Shown here: positions 59,918 to 64,000 of the stretch, in pieces
Layout: each line of letters opens with the position of its first letter
How positions within the stretch are numbered: position 1 is the stretch's first letter
Origin: FEN-33 sp963768775
GTDB taxonomy: Archaea; Thermoplasmatota; Thermoplasmata; Methanomassiliicoccales; UBA472
DNA: 64,000 bases
Reading direction: 5' to 3'
Assembly: GCA_963768775.1 (NCBI GenBank)
Contig: CAVYIY010000006.1
Location: forward strand, 248,001 to 312,000
The notes under the pieces: model-generated
Database searches by the model: none
What the model was told of the DNA's origin: nothing
What the model saw: the letters and a program-made list of their open reading frames with translations, nothing else
Program-made: the position numbers and the translations under genes

Positions 59918-60337
59918 TTACTTCTTCTCATGTTTTGCGCGCAGCTTCGAAATGGAGTCCAGTTTGCGAAGCGCAATGGACTGGCTCTTAGTCAATGACA
60001 TGAAGGCGCCCATCATGATGGACTCGAGAATCTCGTCCTTGCTGGCTCCCGCGTTGAAAGCAGCTTCAATGTGGACGTTCAAGCAATGCTCGCTAGCGAT
60101 CGCGCTTCCTGCCGCCACCGCTGCCAGCTCCGAGGTCTTCCGGTCCAAATGGTCCGGCTTGAGCATTACCTTCTTGGAGAGGTCGTGATACGGGATAAAA
60201 ATATCCGGGCGGGTCGATAGAAATTGGGGGACGAAAGGTACTGTCCCAAACAGGTCCTTGGTTTCCTTCAGCCGTCTTTCCACCTCTGATTCGATTTCTC
60301 CGTTTGGTCCTTGCTTCGGTCCACTCTTGCCCGCCAT
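59918..60337 (-). CDS. AhpD-like / carboxymuconolactone decarboxylase-family protein
   Basis: 139 residues from MAGKSGPKQGPNGEIES (60337); the frame extends to 60388. The all-helical CMD fold is marked by DHLDRKTSELAAVAAGSAIASEHCLNVHIEAAFNAGAS, with a single active Cys (EHCLNVH, ExxCxxxH) where AhpD has CxxC. Likely a redox partner or peroxidase helper for the Bcp gene downstream. Confidence 0.85.
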   Translation of the reverse strand: MAGKSGPKQGPNGEIESEVERRLKETKDLFGTVPFVPQFLSTRPDIFIPYHDLSKKVMLKPDHLDRKTSELAAVAAGSAIASEHCLNVHIEAAFNAGASKDEILESIMMGAFMSLTKSQSIALRKLDSISKLRAKHEKK

Positions 60338-60404
60338 AGTCCTTCGCCCTTGTTCAGCGAAGTGCATGGCCCTCCTGATAGATATCAATTGTCAAGAGAC
60401 GCCA

Positions 60405-61064
60405 CTAACATTTCCTCAGTTCCGCTGTGATATAAGATCGATGAGTTTTATCATCTGAGAATTTCGTCGACTTCAGCACGGGATCGATCGAGAGTGCTTC
60501 ATAACCGGCGAAGAGATCGAGTATCTCATCCTCGCGGAAGTAATGATTAATCACTCCATTCCCTCTCAGATACGTGCTCTGCTCGATCTGTTCTCCCTTC
60601 CCGGAACGCATGTCATCCACGGAGAAGAAACGGCCGACGACGATGCCCCCTGCCCTGAGCACTCTGTCAATCTCGCTCACGGCCCTGCGCCTGTCCGATA
60701 AGATGAGGTGATCGAGGAAATGCACCGAGGTCACTGAGTCAAAGGCGCCCTCATTGAAGGGCAAGTCGAGGGCGTCTGCCTGAATCAGATCGAGCTTTCC
60801 CGAATCGATTCTCTTCCCTAACGTCAATAACGCTGTCCTGGACAAGTCCAGGCCCACGACGCTCAACCCTGCTTCCACCATGGCGATCGCGGTCTTGCCG
60901 TCCCCGCAGCCGAGCTCCAGCACTCTGCCCTTGAGGTTGTCCAGGTTGAGGTCGGATGGGCCACGCCAGCGCGGATGCTCTTGGTGGTACATCCTCTCCC
61001 AGACCTCTCTCAGTTCTGATTTGGTCGATCGAAGGGCCCCTTCGTCAAGTTCTCTCATTTGCAC
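60405..61064 (-). CDS. SAM-dependent methyltransferase (class I)
   Basis: 219 residues. SAM-binding motif VLELGCGDGKTAIAMVEAGLSVVGLDLS, motif II DALDLPFNEGAFDSVTSVHFLDHL, and a C-terminal substrate region ending SYITAELRKC. Substrate not evident (ubiquinone/menaquinone-type fold is the nearest guess). The start overlaps hisD by 20 bp on the same strand, so it is co-transcribed with hisD. Confidence 0.85.
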   Translation of the reverse strand: MQMRELDEGALRSTKSELREVWERMYHQEHPRWRGPSDLNLDNLKGRVLELGCGDGKTAIAMVEAGLSVVGLDLSRTALLTLGKRIDSGKLDLIQADALDLPFNEGAFDSVTSVHFLDHLILSDRRRAVSEIDRVLRAGGIVVGRFFSVDDMRSGKGEQIEQSTYLRGNGVINHYFREDEILDLFAGYEALSIDPVLKSTKFSDDKTHRSYITAELRKC

Positions 61065-62313
61065 GCTTCTCCAAGCGGATGCGCACCGACTCGGAATGGG
61101 CTTGCAGGCCTTCTGCCTCGGCCAGCGACATCGTGACCGGCCCTATTCTCTCCAGCCCTTTTCTGCTTATCTCCTGCACCGATACGCTCTTGCAGAAGTG
61201 CCTGACATCAAGCCCGGAATAGGTCTTGGAGTATCCCGCAGTCGGGAGAACATGATTGGTGCCAGAGGAGTAATCGCCACAGGCGACGGGAGAGAATGGG
61301 CCGATGAAGACTGCGCCCGCGTTCCGGACCTTATCCATTATCGATCGGGGATTCCTGATCTGGATCGACAGGTGCTCCGGAGCGATCTCATTGATCGCAT
61401 CGATAGCCTCGTCCTTATCCTTAGCCAGCACATAGCCGCAATTGGGGAGCGAGCGAGAAAGGATCTCGCGACGCGTGGCCTTCGCCGCCAATTCCTCCAT
61501 GCTCCTGCCCACACTTTCCGCGACTGCTCTATTAGTCGTTATCAGGACGCATGCTGCCTCGGGATCGTGCTCGGCTTGGGCAATGATATCCATTGCAATG
61601 AAATCCGGGTCAGCGGCTTCATCCGCCACCACCGCCAGCTCGCTCGGCCCTGCGGGGAAATCGATATCCACGCGGTCTTTTAATTGCATCTTGGCGGCGG
61701 TGACGTAGACGTTGCCCGGGCCGACGATCTTCTGGACCGGGTCTATCGTGCTCGTTCCCAGTGCCATGGCGGCAATGGCCTGCGCGCCCCCGATGGAGAA
61801 TATCTCGTCTGCCCCGGCCAAGTCCATGGCGACCAGGATCAAGGGGTTGACTGGGGGCGGAGTGCAACACACGACCTTCCTCACGCCGGCGATCTTAGCC
61901 GGGATGATGCACATCAAGGCCGTCGATGGATATGAGGCCCGGCCGCCCGGAATGTACGCACCCACCCTCTCCATCGGCATGGTGCACATTCCCAGCCTGA
62001 TGCCAGGCTCGACCTCCTCCTCCCAATTCAGCGCCTTCTTCTGAAGAGCGTGGAACCTTTCAATTCTCTTTTTGGATTGCCTCAAATCCTCAAGCAACCC
62101 TTGGTCGACCTCTGAATAGGCCGCCGCTGTCTGATCTGCTCCCACCTTCAAGCTCGTAAGGCGGATCCTATCATAGCTTTCGGTGAGCTCGAAGAGCGCC
62201 TGATCGCCTTGGTCCTTCACCTGCGCGATGATCTTGGAGACAGGCTCTCGGACGTCCTGCAGGTCCGCGCATCTTCTCTTCACCCAATCCTTAGCGTCGA
62301 ATTGGCGCCACAT
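61045..62313 (-). CDS. hisD: Histidinol dehydrogenase
   Basis: Last two oxidations of histidine synthesis, L-histidinol to L-histidine, NAD- and zinc-dependent. 422 residues: MERVGAYIPGGRASYPSTALMCIIPAKIAGV, VGPGNVYVTAAK, DFPAGPSELAVVADEAADPDFIAMDIIAQAEHDPEAACVLIT and the catalytic EIAPEHLSIQI. Other his genes are not adjacent. It is convergent in context only with itself: the plus-strand parvulin begins 104 bp upstream. Confidence 0.95.
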   Translation of the reverse strand: MWRQFDAKDWVKRRCADLQDVREPVSKIIAQVKDQGDQALFELTESYDRIRLTSLKVGADQTAAAYSEVDQGLLEDLRQSKKRIERFHALQKKALNWEEEVEPGIRLGMCTMPMERVGAYIPGGRASYPSTALMCIIPAKIAGVRKVVCCTPPPVNPLILVAMDLAGADEIFSIGGAQAIAAMALGTSTIDPVQKIVGPGNVYVTAAKMQLKDRVDIDFPAGPSELAVVADEAADPDFIAMDIIAQAEHDPEAACVLITTNRAVAESVGRSMEELAAKATRREILSRSLPNCGYVLAKDKDEAIDAINEIAPEHLSIQIRNPRSIMDKVRNAGAVFIGPFSPVACGDYSSGTNHVLPTAGYSKTYSGLDVRHFCKSVSVQEISRKGLERIGPVTMSLAEAEGLQAHSESVRIRLEKRANERT

Positions 62314-62417
62314 CGCTCTTCAAACAGCTCGCCATTACTTCTAGGTTTTTGTCCGAGGATTGAATGCGATGCCTTGCACAAAAAGGTCTATAACCCGCGA
62401 TTGCGGTCGGGGCAGGC

Positions 62418-62699
62418 ATGGCAACCAAAGTCAATTGCTCTCATATCCTGGTCAGTACCGAAAGCGAGGCAAAGCAACTAATGCAGCGGATCAAGGCGGG
62501 CGAGAACTTCGCCGACCTGGCGAAAAAGGTCTCCAAGTGCCCCTCAGGCAAGAAGGGCGGCGAATTGGGATGGTTCGGGAAGGGGCAGATGGTCCCAGAG
62601 TTCGAGAAGGCGGCCTTCGAGAGCGAGAAGGGCAAGATCGTCGGCCCGGTGAAGACGCAATTCGGTTGGCACATCATCAAGATCGTAGATACCCGCTGA
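62418..62699 (+). CDS. ppiC: Parvulin-type peptidyl-prolyl isomerase
   Basis: 93-residue stand-alone rotamase: CSHILVSTESEAKQLMQRIKAGENFADLAKKVSKCPSGKKGGELGWFGKGQMVPEFEKAAF...TQFGWHIIKI, a complete parvulin domain with the His...Cys...Phe core. No signal peptide, so it acts in the cytoplasm. A TATA-like GTCTATAACC precedes the ATG by about 22-30 bp, suggesting a leaderless or very short leader mRNA. The next gene starts 133 bp later. Confidence 0.94.
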   Translation: MATKVNCSHILVSTESEAKQLMQRIKAGENFADLAKKVSKCPSGKKGGELGWFGKGQMVPEFEKAAFESEKGKIVGPVKTQFGWHIIKIVDTR

Positions 62700-62832
62700 A
62701 TCCGGCTATTGAGGCGAATGCCCACGCGGCTCAAACCTCTTTCATTCTTCCCTTCGCACAAATGGCCAGGAAGTTTGATAAACCAACCTGACCGATATCG
62801 AAACGAATCTCATCTGTCGGGAGGAATGTACC

Positions 62833-64000
62833 GTGACCGATCAAAACCAGTCGACCCGTATGTGTCCAGGATGTGGAAGGGAGATATCGACCGTTCATGC
62901 TTTCTGCCCTTATTGCGGAAAACCCAGAGGACCAGCCGTCTATGGTGACACCGGGAGTTCCTCCGTGCCAATGGGCGAACGTCTATGCCCCGGTTGCGGC
63001 CGGCAGATTCCTGAGGGATTGAGATTCTGCCCCTATTGCGGGAGACCGGGACCTTCAGGTCCGCCCATCGTTGGGTCTTCGGCTCAGCAGAAGAGATTAT
63101 GTCCTGGATGCGGCAGGGAGATACCAGAGGGCCTTGCCTTCTGCCCTTACTGCGGCAGACCGGGACCGAGCGGCCCGGTCCCGATGATGAGCGATGCCGC
63201 CACGTCTGGCCCGCAACCGGTCGCATCTCCAGCGCAGTCTTCATTCTCATCGAGCACAACAGTCACCTGCGTTGCCTGCGGAAAAGTCGTCCCCGACCGG
63301 CTCAACTTCTGCCCCATGTGCGGAAAAGCATCGCCATATGCCCGAACCTCGCCTGGGGAAACGAGCGAAGCTGGCCAAGGCATGGGCAAATGCTTTGGTT
63401 GCGGGCGAGATATTCCGACTGGGTTGAAGTTCTGCCCCTATTGCGGCCGCCCCGACACGGCGCAGGCATCCTCAGGAACGACCACCGCTGCACCACCAGC
63501 CGCAGAACCACAGAAGGGAAGTATGCTGTGCATCGGCTGCGGAAGGGAGATCAGAGAGGGATTGGCGTTTTGTCCCTACTGCGGGAGACCAGCGCCATCA
63601 AGTTCAACTTCCCAGACCGCATCGAGGGCTGAGCCAGGCGCGGTCCAAGCTGGCGACAAGTTAAGATGCATGGGGTGTGGTCGAGAATTCCCCGGGAACC
63701 TCAACTTCTGCCCCTATTGCGGACGAGTGAACATTGCGGGTTCAGTTGCGACGCCCCCGCCCACGGTCGCTTCACCCGAGAAGGGCCCCGAAGCTGCCAT
63801 CAAACAACAACCGGCAACGAAGCTCTGCGTGGGATGCGGAAAGCAAATACCAGAGGGTCTAAAGTTCTGTCCCTACTGCGGAACTCCGGGCCCGACCGGT
63901 CCAGCTCCAGCCGGGGCAACGATGGTCCAGCAACCAGAGACAAGGACATGCCCAGGATGCGGAAGGGAGTATCTCCACGTCGCACAAATTCTGTCCGGAA
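62833..64000 (+). CDS. Tandem zinc-ribbon repeat protein, 3' end off the window
   Basis: Starts at GTG 62833 with GGGAGG 9 nt before it. Contains eight complete copies of CPGCGREIPEGLxFCPYCG (double-CxxC zinc ribbon), about 50 residues apart, joined by Pro/Ala/Ser-rich linkers, and the start of a ninth at about 63950. In the ninth the frame shifts: an extra T near 63970 turns REISTSHKFCPE into REYLHVAQILSG; removing it restores the motif. No membrane span is seen. Function unknown; zinc-ribbon strings often serve as interaction scaffolds. The gene runs past the right edge. Confidence 0.82.
   Translation, partial: MTDQNQSTRMCPGCGREISTVHAFCPYCGKPRGPAVYGDTGSSSVPMGERLCPGCGRQIPEGLRFCPYCGRPGPSGPPIVGSSAQQKRLCPGCGREIPEGLAFCPYCGRPGPSGPVPMMSDAATSGPQPVASPAQSSFSSSTTVTCVACGKVVPDRLNFCPMCGKASPYARTSPGETSEAGQGMGKCFGCGRDIPTGLKFCPYCGRPDTAQASSGTTTAAPPAAEPQKGSMLCIGCGREIREGLAFCPYCGRPAPSSSTSQTASRAEPGAVQAGDKLRCMGCGREFPGNLNFCPYCGRVNIAGSVATPPPTVASPEKGPEAAIKQQPATKLCVGCGKQIPEGLKFCPYCGTPGPTGPAPAGATMVQQPETRTCPGCGREYLHVAQILSG

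Noticed and set aside
1..64000. CRISPR array, transposase or rRNA genes
   Set aside because: No regularly spaced direct repeats, cas genes, transposase motifs or rRNA sequence were seen.

Overview
The window is archaeal and most resembles an uncultured Thermoplasmatota (methanogen-like euryarchaeal) genome of medium-high G+C. The evidence is an AglB/STT3 oligosaccharyltransferase, archaeal-type PheT, SRP54, TrmY, archaeal CobY/CobT/CbiS cobamide enzymes, HMG-CoA reductase for isoprenoid lipids, TATA-box promoters with short or absent leaders, and many small zinc-ribbon proteins. The taxon is an inference.

Layout. 1-9.9 kb is mostly core: an M32 carboxypeptidase cut by the left edge, an HD hydrolase, two near-identical tRNA-Ile(GAU) genes around a broken cation-efflux gene, a decayed class I HMG-CoA reductase fragment, a complete class II HMG-CoA reductase, a complete class I HMG-CoA reductase, a hydroxyacid dehydrogenase, pheT and tRNA-Ser(UGA). 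From tRNA-Ser to about 45.3 kb lies a possible integrated island: a truncated tyrosine integrase sits just inside the tRNA, and 21 bp of the tRNA 3' end recurs exactly at 45,323. It carries a hybrid histidine kinase, an amino-acid permease, a full cobamide import/salvage locus (15.4-25.5 kb), a piece of viral structural genes (26.3-29.1 kb) wedged between two truncated host genes, a giant AglB with about eleven C-terminal beta-sandwich repeats, a MacB/LolD-type ABC exporter, an HtrA protease and a BlaI/BlaR1-like pair.

From 45.4 kb core content returns: two tandem Cys-rich proteins, a CoaD-DUF84 fusion, a small zinc-ribbon membrane protein, trmY, srp54 and a coiled-coil gene (both broken by many small indels, most likely base-call errors), a pair of winged-helix regulators, a GvpD/KaiC-like ATPase, purB, tRNA-Ala(CGC), flavodoxin, DedA, a response regulator, Bcp peroxiredoxin, an AhpD-like protein, a methyltransferase, hisD, a parvulin and a tandem zinc-ribbon protein cut by the right edge.

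How genes work together. BtuFCD imports corrinoids. CbiS trims foreign cobamides and dephosphorylates alpha-ribazole-P. CobD and CbiB install aminopropanol-P. CobY, CobT and CobS attach the new lower ligand. The three promoters of this locus (permease, btuF operon, apgM-like/cobT operon) each carry the same inverted repeat (core TTGGAT-N5-ATCCA) at the predicted transcription start, which suggests one repressor for the whole system. Two unannotated RNAs are proposed, at 49.2 kb (minus strand; TATA box, hairpin, oligo-T) and 57.45 kb (three-way junction).
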